DNA of 64,000 bases, taken from Hyphomicrobiales bacterium. Lineage in GTDB: Bacteria > Pseudomonadota > Alphaproteobacteria > Rhizobiales > Rhizobiaceae. The DNA is taken from NCBI GenBank assembly GCA_900467745.1, contig UBQW01000043.1:62001-126000 (forward strand), read 5' to 3'. Positions 16,843 through 26,562 of this stretch are shown here, one piece after another. The stretch's first letter is position 1. Every line of letters starts with the position of its first letter. A program made the translations under genes and the position numbers. Under the pieces are notes generated by a model, which was not told the origin of the DNA, did no database searches, and saw only the letters and a list, made by a program, of their open reading frames with translations.

Positions 16843-17925
16843 TTATTGCGCCGGCGCGCTGAAGGGGACGAATGCCCCGGAGCGCCATTGCATCAGCTGA
16901 TATGGGTTTTGCGACAGCTCGTGGCCGGCGTCGAAGGTGATCTGGCCGAGCACGGTGTCGAAGGGCGCGCCGCCAAGATGCTGGGCGACTGGCCGCTCAT
17001 CGCTTGCTGCGGCCTGCACCGCCTTGATGGCGATCTCGACCGCGGCGTAGGACGGCAGGACATAGCCTTCCGGCTCGATGCCGGCGGCGCGGAGCGCGAC
17101 ACCAGCGGGCGACGCATCGGCGCGGGCGGTATAATCGGGGAGCGTCACGGCCAGCACGCCATCGGCGAGCGGCAGCGGCTGGTCGGCCGCGCGCATTCCG
17201 TCGCCGCCCATCAGGTCGAGCGCGATCTTTTCGGCCTTGGCGTCGCGGGCGATGATCGAGACGTCGCTGCGGTCGCCGCCGATGAAGACCTTGGTCGCGC
17301 CCGCTCTCTTGAGCCGGCGAACGAGTGCGATCTGCTGCTCTTGGCCGGGGCGGTATGTGTCGGTGAAGACGGGCTTCAGGCCGTTCTGCTCCAGCGCGTT
17401 GCGCACCGCTTCGGTGAGTTCGCGGCCGTGGATCGTGCCGTCCTCGACAAGGGCGATGGGGCTCGATGCCCAGTCGCGCAGGATGACCTCGATGATCTTC
17501 GCGGCTTCGGCGCCGTCGGCGGGCGCTAGGCGAAACAGCGGCCAGCCGTTTTTCAGCGCATCTTCCATGAGAATGCGGGAGCGGACCGACACGGTGATAG
17601 CCGGGATGTTGGCGTCCTTCAGCTTGGGGAGCGCGCCGTCGAGCGTCTGGCTGCAGAGGAAGCCGATGGCGACCTGGACCTTGGCTGCGATCAGCGCATC
17701 GGCGACGGCGCCGCCGCTATTGTCCTCGCAGGGTTCGTTGACGGTGACGATGGTGTCGCCATCCTGGCGGATCTTCGCCTCGGCGCCGGCGGCGATCTGA
17801 GCTCCCAGCGGCGCGAAACTACCCGTCTGCGGAGCGACGACGCCAATCGTCACGCCGGCTGCATGGCATTCCCCGGCTGCGACAAGCAGCAGCGGCAGAA
17901 GACCTAAGCAACGCGAGATAGTCAT
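16843..17925 (-). CDS. Periplasmic ligand-binding protein, branched-chain amino acid type
   Basis: A 360-residue type I periplasmic binding protein (Peripla_BP_6/LivK-like). An N-terminal signal peptide (hydrophobic residues 6-20, cleavage near CHA) is followed by TIGVVAPQTGSFAPLGAQIAAGAE, the family's first lobe. Such proteins deliver branched-chain amino acids or related compounds to ABC permeases; no permease genes are adjacent, so it is an orphan here. ATG at 17925 is preferred over a TTG at 17943. It lies 40 bases upstream of rpe on the same strand. Confidence 0.88.
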   Translation of the reverse strand: MTISRCLGLLPLLLVAAGECHAAGVTIGVVAPQTGSFAPLGAQIAAGAEAKIRQDGDTIVTVNEPCEDNSGGAVADALIAAKVQVAIGFLCSQTLDGALPKLKDANIPAITVSVRSRILMEDALKNGWPLFRLAPADGAEAAKIIEVILRDWASSPIALVEDGTIHGRELTEAVRNALEQNGLKPVFTDTYRPGQEQQIALVRRLKRAGATKVFIGGDRSDVSIIARDAKAEKIALDLMGGDGMRAADQPLPLADGVLAVTLPDYTARADASPAGVALRAAGIEPEGYVLPSYAAVEIAIKAVQAAASDERPVAQHLGGAPFDTVLGQITFDAGHELSQNPYQLMQWRSGAFVPFSAPAQ

Positions 17926-18092
17926 GAAAGATGCACGCCCCAACCGTTTATTCCTGCTCTTTTATCCGTCCGGAATGGATCGTCAAAGAAAAACGCGCGG
18001 ATTGGTCGCTTTTCGGCATCGGTTTGTAGAAAAGATAACCTATGACCGTCATAATGCGCGCGAAATGCGTGTGTTCGTGGAGTGAAATTTTG

Positions 18093-18584
18093 TTGAGCAA
18101 GCAACCGATCGATCCCGGCCTTTACAGGGACGCGATGAGCCGCTTCGGCGGGCACGTTCAGTTGGTGACGACCGCGGTCGGCGACCAGCGGCGCGGGGTA
18201 ACGATCACGGCGGCCTGCTCCGTCTCGGACAGCCCGGCGACGGTGCTGGTCTGCCTCAATAACAGCAACCCTAAGAACGAGATCTTCTTCCGCAGCGGCA
18301 TTTTCGCGCTGAATACGCTGGGCGCGCATCATCAGGCGCTGGCGGACGCGTTTTCCGGGCGCACGAAAATGGAAGACGGCGACCGTTTCTCGACGGGTCG
18401 TTTCGACAAGCTGGTCACCGGTGCGCCTGTGCTGATGGACGCGCTCGCCTCCTTCGATTGCCGGGTGACGGAGATCAAGGAGATGACGACGCATCACATC
18501 ATCTTCGGCGAAGTCATGGCGGTGCGGTTCGACGAGGCGAAGCCGGCGCTGTTTTACATGAACCGCGATTATTACAGCCTGTAG
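18093..18584 (+). CDS. Flavin reductase-like (RutF-type) domain protein
   Basis: About 163 residues of an FMN-binding split-barrel flavin reductase domain, with TTAVGDQRRGVTITAACSVS, PATVLVCLNNSNPKNE and ALNTLGAHHQALADAFSG as family landmarks. Members reduce FMN or FAD with NAD(P)H, usually for a partner monooxygenase. I place the start at the TTG at 18093, since GGAG lies about 12 bases upstream and the family sequence begins here; an ATG at 18042 would add 17 atypical residues. No oxygenase partner is nearby. Confidence 0.8.
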   Translation: MSKQPIDPGLYRDAMSRFGGHVQLVTTAVGDQRRGVTITAACSVSDSPATVLVCLNNSNPKNEIFFRSGIFALNTLGAHHQALADAFSGRTKMEDGDRFSTGRFDKLVTGAPVLMDALASFDCRVTEIKEMTTHHIIFGEVMAVRFDEAKPALFYMNRDYYSL

Positions 18585-18597
18585 AGCGAGCTTTCTC

Positions 18598-18915
18598 ATG
18601 GACGCGGCCGAAATCGAAGAGATGTTTCAGGGGCTTGGCCCCGTCACGATCAAGCGCATGTTCGGCGGCAAGGGGATCTATCATCTCGGCCGGATCATCG
18701 CGCTCGAGTTTCGCGGCGACATGCTTTTGAAGGCCGATGATGTCAGTTCGCCCGCCTTCGCCGAAGCCGGCGCCAGCCAGTGGACCTATGAGGGAAAGAC
18801 CGGCAAGCCGGTGAAGATGCCGTACTGGTCGATCCCCGAGGATGCCTATGATGATCCGGATCTGATGGCGGGCTGGGTGCGGCTGGCCTACGAGGCGGCG
18901 ATGCGGGCGGAGTGA
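18598..18915 (+). CDS. TfoX/Sxy N-terminal domain protein
   Basis: A 105-residue protein made only of the TfoX N-terminal domain (IKRMFGGKGIYHLGRIIAL, then KMPYWSIPEDAYDDPDLMAGWVRLA). In gammaproteobacteria TfoX is a competence activator, but stand-alone TfoX-N proteins are widespread and uncharacterised. It starts 13 bases after the flavin reductase stop and probably shares its transcript. Confidence 0.88.
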   Translation: MDAAEIEEMFQGLGPVTIKRMFGGKGIYHLGRIIALEFRGDMLLKADDVSSPAFAEAGASQWTYEGKTGKPVKMPYWSIPEDAYDDPDLMAGWVRLAYEAAMRAE

Positions 18916-18940
18916 CCGGCCGCGCTTTCCAAATTCAATA

Positions 18941-19360
18941 CTAGAACTGTTCCGGGCCGAGATGGCCGATGGCGGCCTCAGCGAATGCCGAGAGCGGCTT
19001 CGGCAGATCGTTGCGCGAGAACCAGCCGAAATCCGAAAGCTTGTCGGGCTCGGTCAATGCAGGTTCTCCGGCGTAGTCTTCGGCGATATAAAGCAGCGAG
19101 ATCCAGTGCTGGCGGTCGGCGTCGCTGATCACCTCGGTCTGGCCGAGAAGGCTGACGCGACCGATTTCGAGGCCGCTTTCTTCTTCGGCCTCGCGTTTCG
19201 CCGCCTGTTCGGCCGGCTCCATATGATCCACCTTGCCGCCCACGATGCTCCAGTGGCCGGCTTCGGGCGCCTTGACGCGCTTGTAGAGGAGGATCTTTCT
19301 GTGGCGCAGGATAACCAATCCTACGCCGAGACCCGGAAAATCAATGCCGGGGCTGCCCAT
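18941..19360 (-). CDS. NUDIX hydrolase
   Basis: A 139-residue NUDIX protein. The Nudix box runs GGKVDHMEPAEQAAKREAEE and on to ESGL, matching Gx5Ex7REUxEExGU with all metal-ligand acidic residues present. It would hydrolyse a nucleoside diphosphate-linked compound; the substrate is unknown. It ends convergent to the TfoX-N gene and starts 5 bases beyond the helicase stop on the same strand, so it is probably the last gene of the helicase transcript. Confidence 0.92.
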   Translation of the reverse strand: MGSPGIDFPGLGVGLVILRHRKILLYKRVKAPEAGHWSIVGGKVDHMEPAEQAAKREAEEESGLEIGRVSLLGQTEVISDADRQHWISLLYIAEDYAGEPALTEPDKLSDFGWFSRNDLPKPLSAFAEAAIGHLGPEQF

Positions 19361-19364
19361 CGTG

Positions 19365-20939
19365 TCAGATCTTGGCGTTTGCCGTGATCAGCATGAAGGC
19401 GGGGATGTCGTCGCCGAAGCCAACTGGCGTCGGGCCGTCATCATGGTCGCGGTAGCGGCGACGGTCACGATTGTCGTCGTTAGCCGGATAAGGGCGGCGG
19501 TCGCGCGCGTTGTTGTTCTGCCTGTTGTTTTCTGCTTTGCGCTCTTGCTTCACGCTTTCGACCCTTGCTGGTGCGGCTTGTACCGGTGCGGCTGCTGCTT
19601 CGATCGTCTCGACGCCATTATCCTCGGCGGCGATATCAGATTTATGACCCGAACGATTTCTGCCGCGGCCACGGTCCTTATCTCGCTCACGGCCGCCCTT
19701 GCGGCGCGAGCGATCGTCGTCACGGCTCGGCTCGGCCGGCGGCAACGACGAGAGATCGCCATTGTGCCATTCGATCTTCTCACCGATCAGCTTTTCGATC
19801 GCGTCGGTGAACTTCTGGTCGCGGCTGGTGACGATGGTAAAAGCAGAGCCTGCACGGCCTGCGCGGCCGGTACGGCCGATGCGATGCACGTAGTCATCCG
19901 CGTGGATGGGCACATCGAAATTGAAGACGTGGCTGACATCGGGGATGTCGAGACCACGGGCCGCGACGTCGGAAGCCACCAGAAGCTGGAGCTGGCCGTC
20001 GCGGAAATTCTGCAGCATGGTGGTGCGCGAACGCTGGTCCATGTCGCCATGCAGCGCGCCGACGGAGAAGCCGTGGCGTTCCAGTGAACGGAACAGATCG
20101 GCGACGTCCTTCTTGCGGTTGCAGAAGATGATGGCGTTCTTCAGTTCTTCCTGGGCGCGGATAAGGTCGCGCAGCGTCGAACGTTTTTCGTAATCCTTGC
20201 CATGGGCGGCGACGAAGCGCTGCGTGATGGTCTTGGATGCGGAAGCGGGCTTGGCGACTTCGACGCGTTCCGGGTTTTGAAGGAAGCGGTCGGCCAGCTT
20301 CTGGATTTCCGGCGGCATGGTGGCCGAGAAGAACAGCGTCTGGCGGGTGAACGGGATCATCTTGGCGATGCGTTCGATATCGGGAATGAAGCCCATGTCG
20401 AGCATGCGGTCGGCTTCGTCGATGACGAAGATCTCGACGCCGCTCATCAGGAGCTTGCCGCGCTCGAAATGGTCAAGCAGGCGGCCGGGGGTGCAGATGA
20501 GAACATCGGCGCCACGCTCGAGCTTGCGATCCTGCTCTTCGAACGAAACGCCGCCGATCAGAAGCGCGACGTTGAGGCGGTGGTTCTTGCCGTACTTCTC
20601 GAAGTTCTCAGCCACCTGAGCGGCGAGTTCGCGGGTCGGCTCGAGGATCAGCGTGCGCGGCATGCGAGCGCGGGCGCGGCCCTTTTCAAGCAGCGACAGC
20701 ATCGGCAGAACGAAGGAGGCGGTCTTGCCGGTGCCCGTCTGTGCGATGCCGCAAATGTCGCGGCGCTGAAGCGCAAACGGAATCGCGCCAGCCTGAATAG
20801 GTGTTGGCACCGTGTAGCCCGCGTCGGTGACAGCGGAAAGCACTTTTTGGCTCAAGCCAAGATCAGCAAATGTCGTCAAAGGGAAAACTGTTTCCGTTCC
20901 GGTTCGGCCAGGCTCAGGCTTGAGTCGGCGGGATTGCAT
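19365..20939 (-). CDS. DEAD-box RNA helicase (RhlE-like)
   Basis: An ATP-dependent RNA helicase of about 524 residues. Motifs in order: Q motif (PTPIQAGAIP), I (AQTGTGKT), Ia (PTRELAAQ), II (DEAD within FVIDEADRMLDMGF), III (FFSATMP), V (ARGLDIPDVSHV) and VI (HRIGRTGRAG). The C-terminal ~120 residues are rich in Arg, Asp and Asn, as in RhlE-type tails that bind RNA. The start is uncertain: ATG 20939, an alternative at 20957, and a TTG at 20879 that gives the common LTTFADLGL beginning. Roles in ribosome assembly or cold adaptation are usual for the family. Confidence 0.93.
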   Translation of the reverse strand: MQSRRLKPEPGRTGTETVFPLTTFADLGLSQKVLSAVTDAGYTVPTPIQAGAIPFALQRRDICGIAQTGTGKTASFVLPMLSLLEKGRARARMPRTLILEPTRELAAQVAENFEKYGKNHRLNVALLIGGVSFEEQDRKLERGADVLICTPGRLLDHFERGKLLMSGVEIFVIDEADRMLDMGFIPDIERIAKMIPFTRQTLFFSATMPPEIQKLADRFLQNPERVEVAKPASASKTITQRFVAAHGKDYEKRSTLRDLIRAQEELKNAIIFCNRKKDVADLFRSLERHGFSVGALHGDMDQRSRTTMLQNFRDGQLQLLVASDVAARGLDIPDVSHVFNFDVPIHADDYVHRIGRTGRAGRAGSAFTIVTSRDQKFTDAIEKLIGEKIEWHNGDLSSLPPAEPSRDDDRSRRKGGRERDKDRGRGRNRSGHKSDIAAEDNGVETIEAAAAPVQAAPARVESVKQERKAENNRQNNNARDRRPYPANDDNRDRRRYRDHDDGPTPVGFGDDIPAFMLITANAKI

Positions 20940-21037
20940 GCCGCAATGCAGCGCCACATAGGCTGAAACGGTTGAGAAGTCAAGGAACCGGCGCGGTCTC
21001 AGGGTTGTTGAGGTAAAACCACCGTTAGCGGGATCGT

Positions 21038-22345
21038 TCAGTTTATATAGCTGGCGAGTTTCGTGCCGGCGCTGATGAAGTAGATCGGGTCGACGGCGCG
21101 ACCATTCTGGCGCACTTCGTAATGCAGATGCGTGCCGGTGGAGCGGCCCGTGCTGCCGGCGAGACCGATCGTATCCTCGCGGCCAACAGTGTCGCCGACC
21201 TTGACCAGAATCTCGGACATGTGGCCGTAGCGGGTGGAGATGCCGTTGCCGTGGTCGATCTCGACCATGTTGCCATAACCGCCGGTCCAGCCGGCCGTGA
21301 CCACCTTGCCGGGCGCGGTCGGGCGGACCTTTTCGCCGGGTGCGAAGCGAAAATCGACACCGGAATGCAGCGCCAGCCGGCCGATGAAGGGATCGCGGCG
21401 GTTTCCGAAGGGGCTGGTGATTTCCTTGCCAATGGCGGGGTTCTGGAAGGGAAGCGACGAGGCGGTGTTGCGCACGGTTTCGAGCCGGGTGAGGGCGGTG
21501 TCGAGCTGTGCCAGCGAATTGTCGAAGTCGTCGCCGCTCTCTGGCTCGACATAGGGACCGCCGACGGCGCTGTCATCGTCCTGCTTGGCGCTCGCCGTCT
21601 CCGAGGGTACGCGGATCTGGAAGCGGGTGAGCACGTTGGAGATCGCAGCCGACGCGTCGGTGGCATCGGTCGTCAGCTGGCTGACGCGATCGCGCTGGCG
21701 CTGCTCGATCCCCTTGAGGGAGAGCGTCACCTTGGAGAAGACGCGGTCGGCGCGGTCGCCCATGGTTTCGCGAGCAGGCACATAGGAGAGCGTCGAGTTA
21801 TCAGGCGTCACGTCAGCGGGCGTTGCGTCGCCGGCGAGTTGCCGCTCGATCGCCTGCATGGCGGCAGGCAGTTCGGCGCGCTTGCCTTTCGTCTCGGGCG
21901 CATAGGCGGAAGCGGGCGTTTCGGTCTTGGCGTCGAGGCCGGAACTCTCGGCGCGGTCGAGCAACTGGCCGAGCTTGCCGCGACGCGAGGTCAGCGCCTG
22001 CTGCTGCTCCATCAGCTTGTCGACCTTGTCTTCCACGACCTGCTGGTCGAGCAGCTGGCGGGAGGTGACGCGATCGACCTGGGCGCGCAGTGCCGCGATG
22101 CGATCCTCGTAATCATGCTGCATGCGTGCTTGGCGCGCCATGGTTGCGCCGATCAGGTCGTCGCGGAGCACAAGATAGGAGGTGGCGAGCAGGTAGCCGA
22201 TGGCGAAAACGCCGACTAAGCAGACCGCGATTGCCGCCATCCAAGGCTTGACGGTCAGGTGACGAACCCGATCGCCGCTGGCAAGGATCAGGATATGTTC
22301 CTGTTTTTGCTTGCCGAATACGCCGTTCTGCTGTGTGTGCGCCAC
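21038..22345 (-). CDS. M23 family metallopeptidase with coiled-coil region
   Basis: A 435-residue inner-membrane-anchored, periplasmic protein. One helix (about residues 36-58) is followed by coiled-coil (residues 75-130) and then a C-terminal LytM/M23 domain. Zinc ligands appear in ALHSGVDFR and GTHLHYEVRQNG, and GNRRDPF and RYGHMS are typical. M23 proteins either cut peptidoglycan cross-links or, when degenerate, activate amidases; here the metal ligands look intact. It probably acts in cell-wall remodelling or division. It stands alone between the helicase and bcp. Confidence 0.92.
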   Translation of the reverse strand: MAHTQQNGVFGKQKQEHILILASGDRVRHLTVKPWMAAIAVCLVGVFAIGYLLATSYLVLRDDLIGATMARQARMQHDYEDRIAALRAQVDRVTSRQLLDQQVVEDKVDKLMEQQQALTSRRGKLGQLLDRAESSGLDAKTETPASAYAPETKGKRAELPAAMQAIERQLAGDATPADVTPDNSTLSYVPARETMGDRADRVFSKVTLSLKGIEQRQRDRVSQLTTDATDASAAISNVLTRFQIRVPSETASAKQDDDSAVGGPYVEPESGDDFDNSLAQLDTALTRLETVRNTASSLPFQNPAIGKEITSPFGNRRDPFIGRLALHSGVDFRFAPGEKVRPTAPGKVVTAGWTGGYGNMVEIDHGNGISTRYGHMSEILVKVGDTVGREDTIGLAGSTGRSTGTHLHYEVRQNGRAVDPIYFISAGTKLASYIN

Positions 22346-22470
22346 GGAGAATCTCCCAACTCACGGACCTGCCTGAATTGGGTCGATTACATACTGTTAA
22401 GGTTAACAAAGCCTTAGATTTGGCCTTATTCAACGCATGGGCGAATTATTGGAGTTTACTCTCGCTACAC

Positions 22471-22944
22471 TTAAGAAGCGAGATTCTTGACCGCCGTCAG
22501 CACGGTTTCGGCGTGGCCCGCGACCTTTACCTTCTGCCAGATCGTGGCGATCGTGCCATCAGGGCGGATCAGGAATGTCGTGCGTTCGACGCCCATATAG
22601 GTGCGGCCGTACATGCTCTTCTGCTTCCAGACGCCGTAGGCCTCCAGCGTGGTCTTTTCTTCATCGGCCGCAAGCGTCACGCCGAGCTTGTGCTTCTTGA
22701 TGAACCGGTCATGGCAGGCGGCCGAATCCGGCGACATGCCGATAACGGCGGCGCCGGCCTTTTCGAATTCGTCGGCAAGGGCGGTGAAGGCAATCGATTC
22801 GGTGGTGCAGCCTGAGGTGTCGTCCTTCGGGTAAAAGAAAAGAACCAATGCCTTGCCGCGGAAATCCGTCAGCTTCACGCGTCCGCCGCCATCGCGCGGG
22901 AGATCGAAGTCGGGCGCGCTGGAGCCGATGCTGAGTTCCGCCAT
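22471..22944 (-). CDS. bcp: Peroxiredoxin, Bcp/PrxQ type
   Basis: A 157-residue thioredoxin-fold peroxidase that reduces hydroperoxides in the cytoplasm. The peroxidatic Cys46 lies in DDTSGCTTES. The resolving Cys normally five residues later is replaced by Ile, so the protein either uses the other visible cysteine (SAACHDRF) or works in a one-Cys cycle. ATG at 22944 is supported by AAAGG about 8 bases upstream; the longer frame to 23034 overlaps the divergent promoter region. It is divergent from the large AsmA-like gene. Confidence 0.93.
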   Translation of the reverse strand: MAELSIGSSAPDFDLPRDGGGRVKLTDFRGKALVLFFYPKDDTSGCTTESIAFTALADEFEKAGAAVIGMSPDSAACHDRFIKKHKLGVTLAADEEKTTLEAYGVWKQKSMYGRTYMGVERTTFLIRPDGTIATIWQKVKVAGHAETVLTAVKNLAS

Positions 22945-23062
22945 GGGGAAACCTTTCTTTTGCCGGGTTTGTGGATAAGAGGTGATTTGCCAGATATATA
23001 TTGGACAAATCACCGTCCAGCCAGTCTGGTCCAATCACAGAACAGGGAGACAGGCGAGGCGC

Positions 23063-26000
23063 ATGTCGGCGATCCGCGGCGAGAAGGTTAGATTCCGCAA
23101 GAAAGATATCGTCGCGCTGCACGATCTTCCCTCGGCGCGAACGGAAGATCCGCTGATCGTGCATTGCCCGCCGACGCGCTCGCGCATGCGCCGGACCGCG
23201 GGGCTTGCCGGCGGCTGCATCGGCGTGCTGATCTTCATCATCGCCGCGATCATCTTCACGGTCGAAAGCGGTATCTTCGACGAACCCTTGTCGCGGCAGG
23301 CGCAGTCGGCGCTGAATTCCGCGATCGGGCCGCGCTACCGGGCCGAGGTCGGCTCCACGGTCATTCGCTTTACCTCCAACATGCGGCTGGCGCTCGAGGC
23401 GCGCGACGTCAACCTGATCGACGAGAAGAGCGGCCAGCACATGTCGACGACGGGCGCCATGCGCATGGCGCTCGATCCGCTGCAGCTCTTCCGGGGACGC
23501 ATCGCGATCGCGCAGGTGGAGGCGCAGGATATCGCGCTCGACACCGCGCTTCTGCCCTCGGGCGATCCGGTCAAGCTGGATAATCTCAGGATCGACCAGA
23601 TCCCGGCTGCGATGGAAACGGCATTCCAGCAGCTGGATATTCTCGACGGTTTCGTCGATCGCGGCGGCACCAAGTCGATCAAGCTCGAAGGGCTCGACAT
23701 CAAGCTCGCGGATACCGACAACGGGCCGCTCTCGATCGTCGTCAACAGCCTGGTCTTCTCCAGAAATGCGCAGAGCGCGCTACAGCTCGATGGCGAGGTT
23801 GCGATCAACGGCCGCGTCACGACGCTGCATATCGGCACCGAGAAGACCGATGGGCGCACGTCGCGGCTGACGGGCGAGCTTGCCGGCGCCGACCTTGCGC
23901 CGTTCACCCTCAAGCGCAATGCGATCGGCGAAATCCGCCAGGGCATCGACAGTCTCGCCGACACGATCATTTCGGCGGAGCGCGGCGGAGAGACGTCCAA
24001 GCCGTCGCTTGCCGCCACCATCAATCTGCAGCCCGGCAATTTCTACATGGACGGCGAAGCGCAGCCGCTGACCGGCGGGCGGGTCAATCTCGTCTATGAT
24101 TTCACCAAGCAATCGCTGGAGATCGCGCGCTCGCAGCTGCAGTTCGGGCCGACGATCGTGCCTTTGAACGGCGCGCTGATCGACCTCGACAAGATCGACC
24201 CGGCCGCCGAAAAGGGCTTTGGCGTCGATCTTCTTGTCAGCGGTGGTAAAGCGGCGCCTGTTACATCAGGCGAGCAGCCGTTGGCCTTCGATATCCAGGC
24301 GACGGGCCGCTATTTCGTCGGCACGCGCGAGCTGCAGTTCGCCAACATGGCGGTGTCGAGCCCGGCCGGATCGCTCTATGGTTCGCTGCATGTCCGCTTT
24401 GGCGGCAAGTCGCCGGAGATCAGCTTCTCCGGCCAGTCGCAGCAGCTGCAGACCACGGCCGTGAAGCAGCTCTGGCCGTTCTGGATGGCGTCGAAGGGGC
24501 GCGAGTGGGTCGAGCGCAATCTCTATGGCGGCGTGGTCACCAATGCGTCGATCGATGTCTTCATTCCCTTCGACCGGCTTGAGGAGGCCATCGGCAAGGG
24601 GCTGAAGCTGGACGAGAACCAGATCAAGATCGCCTTCGACATTGCCGGCACCCGCATGAACGTGACCGGCGACATTCCGCCGATCCGCGACACCAGCGCG
24701 CATTTCGAGCTGGCTGGTCCGAAAGCGACGATCTCGATCAAGAGCGGCAAGTCGTTCTTCCCGTCGGGGCGCACCGTCGATGTCGGCGAGGGCACCTTCA
24801 TTCTGCCGTCGACCTATGAAAAGCCGCTGATGGCCGAGCTCAACCTGCCGATTTCGGGTGCGGCCGACGCGATCGGCGAGTTGCTGACCTTCAAGCCGAT
24901 CCAGGTGCTGCAGCGCGCGGGCTTCGTGCCTGAAGACCTGAAGGGCAATGTGACCGCCTCCGTACAGGCGCGGATCGGGCTGATCGCCTCGCAAAACCCG
25001 CCGCCCGTCGAATGGAAGGCGACGCTGCAGCTGCAGGATCTCGACGTCGCCAAGGCGATATCGGGGCGCAAGATCACCAATCTCGACGGCGTGCTGACGG
25101 CCGATCCGAAACAGGTGGTTCTCGACGGCAAGGGCGATATCGACGGCGTGCCGGCGACGGTCAAGCTGGTGGAGCCGACCGACAAGTCCTCCGACATCCA
25201 GCCGCAGCAAAGCGTGACGGCGACGCTGAGCAACGATCAGCGCGAGAAGATCCTGCCTGGCCTTTCCGATATCATCGATGGCCCGATCAGCGTCGAGCTC
25301 GACCGTATCGACAAGGATCGCCAATCGGTCTCGCTCGATCTCGGCAAGGCGCGGCTCGATCTGCCCTGGATCGGCTGGTCCAAGGGGAGCGGCATCGGCG
25401 CCACCGCCGATTTCGAGATTTCCGGCCCCGACGACAATCTGCAGATCAAGAATTTCGTGCTGAAGGGCGACGGATTCGGCGCGACGGGCGCGCTGTCGCT
25501 GAGCAAGGGCAATCTGCAGAAGGCCGATTTCGATAGCGTGAAGCTCTCGTCGCTCGACAGTTTCGCGATCTCGCTTCGCCGTTCGAAGGGCGGCATGGAC
25601 GTCTCGGTCTCCGGCAGCAGTGCCGATGTGCGGCCGGTTCTTGCGCGGATCAAATCCGGCGGCGGAGACAAGGATGACGGCGGGTCGAAGAACGACGGTG
25701 GCATTTCACTGAAGGCCAAGCTCGACAGCGTCGTAGGCTTCAATGACGAGAAACTGCAGAACGTTCAGTTGACCTACGCCGCGCAGGGCAGCCGCATCCA
25801 GTCTCTCAACCTCTCGGGCGTCACCGGCAGCGGCGAGGCCGTTGTGGCGCAGACGCAAGGCAACGGTGTCATCAACATCACCAGCGGCGATGCCGGGGCG
25901 GTCTCGCGTTTCGCCGACCTCTACCAGCATATGCGCGGCGGCCTGCTCAACCTTTCGATCCGGCTCGGCGCCGGCGACAATTGGGATGGATCCATCGACG

Positions 26001-26461
26001 TCCGCCGGTTCTCGATCGTCAACGAGCAGCGCCTGCACTCGATCGTTTCGACGCCCGTCGGCCAGGAGCAGCGAAGCCTGAACGCGGCCGTCAAACGCGA
26101 CATCGACACGTCGGCGCAACGCTTCCAGCGCGGCTTCGCCCGCATCTTTTCAAGAAATGGTGTCGTCAGCATCGAGAATGGCGTCGTGCGCGGCGATCAG
26201 GTGGGCGCGGTGTTCCAGGGCACGCTGCGCGACGTTCGCGGCAACATGGACATGAACGGCACCTTCATGCCCGCCTACGGCCTGAACCGCCTCTTCGCCG
26301 AACTGCCCATCATCGGCATCATCCTAGGCAACGGCACCGACCGCGGCCTGATCGGCATCACCTTCAAGCTGACCGGCAAGCTCGATTCGCCTAATCTCAC
26401 GATCAACCCGCTGTCGATCATCGCGCCCGGGGTGTTTCGGAATATTTTTGAGTTTCAGTGA
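23063..26461 (+). CDS. YhdP/AsmA-like large envelope protein (DUF3971)
   Basis: A 1132-residue protein with one N-terminal membrane helix (about residues 49-66, GCIGVLIFIIAAIIF) and a long, repetitive beta-rich periplasmic part. The C-terminus (NMDMNGTFMPAYGLNRLFAE, then PIIGIILGNG) and the LTGKLDSPNLTINPLS ending are typical of the DUF3971/AsmA-C family. Enterobacterial YhdP and relatives form bridges that carry phospholipid to the outer membrane; a similar role is inferred. ATG at 23063 has a purine-rich GAGGC nearby. It ends at a bidirectional terminator shared with tyrS. Confidence 0.88.
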   Translation: MSAIRGEKVRFRKKDIVALHDLPSARTEDPLIVHCPPTRSRMRRTAGLAGGCIGVLIFIIAAIIFTVESGIFDEPLSRQAQSALNSAIGPRYRAEVGSTVIRFTSNMRLALEARDVNLIDEKSGQHMSTTGAMRMALDPLQLFRGRIAIAQVEAQDIALDTALLPSGDPVKLDNLRIDQIPAAMETAFQQLDILDGFVDRGGTKSIKLEGLDIKLADTDNGPLSIVVNSLVFSRNAQSALQLDGEVAINGRVTTLHIGTEKTDGRTSRLTGELAGADLAPFTLKRNAIGEIRQGIDSLADTIISAERGGETSKPSLAATINLQPGNFYMDGEAQPLTGGRVNLVYDFTKQSLEIARSQLQFGPTIVPLNGALIDLDKIDPAAEKGFGVDLLVSGGKAAPVTSGEQPLAFDIQATGRYFVGTRELQFANMAVSSPAGSLYGSLHVRFGGKSPEISFSGQSQQLQTTAVKQLWPFWMASKGREWVERNLYGGVVTNASIDVFIPFDRLEEAIGKGLKLDENQIKIAFDIAGTRMNVTGDIPPIRDTSAHFELAGPKATISIKSGKSFFPSGRTVDVGEGTFILPSTYEKPLMAELNLPISGAADAIGELLTFKPIQVLQRAGFVPEDLKGNVTASVQARIGLIASQNPPPVEWKATLQLQDLDVAKAISGRKITNLDGVLTADPKQVVLDGKGDIDGVPATVKLVEPTDKSSDIQPQQSVTATLSNDQREKILPGLSDIIDGPISVELDRIDKDRQSVSLDLGKARLDLPWIGWSKGSGIGATADFEISGPDDNLQIKNFVLKGDGFGATGALSLSKGNLQKADFDSVKLSSLDSFAISLRRSKGGMDVSVSGSSADVRPVLARIKSGGGDKDDGGSKNDGGISLKAKLDSVVGFNDEKLQNVQLTYAAQGSRIQSLNLSGVTGSGEAVVAQTQGNGVINITSGDAGAVSRFADLYQHMRGGLLNLSIRLGAGDNWDGSIDVRRFSIVNEQRLHSIVSTPVGQEQRSLNAAVKRDIDTSAQRFQRGFARIFSRNGVVSIENGVVRGDQVGAVFQGTLRDVRGNMDMNGTFMPAYGLNRLFAELPIIGIILGNGTDRGLIGITFKLTGKLDSPNLTINPLSIIAPGVFRNIFEFQ

Positions 26462-26509
26462 GGGACCGGTTGGCGCCGGTGAATATTCGCAATCCAGGCA
26501 CATCAGCAC

Positions 26510-26541
26510 AAAAAAAGGCCGGCATTGCGCCGGCCTTTTTG
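26510..26541. terminator. Bidirectional terminator between YhdP-like gene and tyrS
   Basis: GGCCGGC (26517-26523) pairs with GCCGGCC (26529-26535), flanked by A and T runs on opposite sides (26512-26516 and 26536-26540). It works in both directions between convergent genes. Confidence 0.9.
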
Positions 26542-26562
26542 CAATCGTAGCACCTGCCGCCC

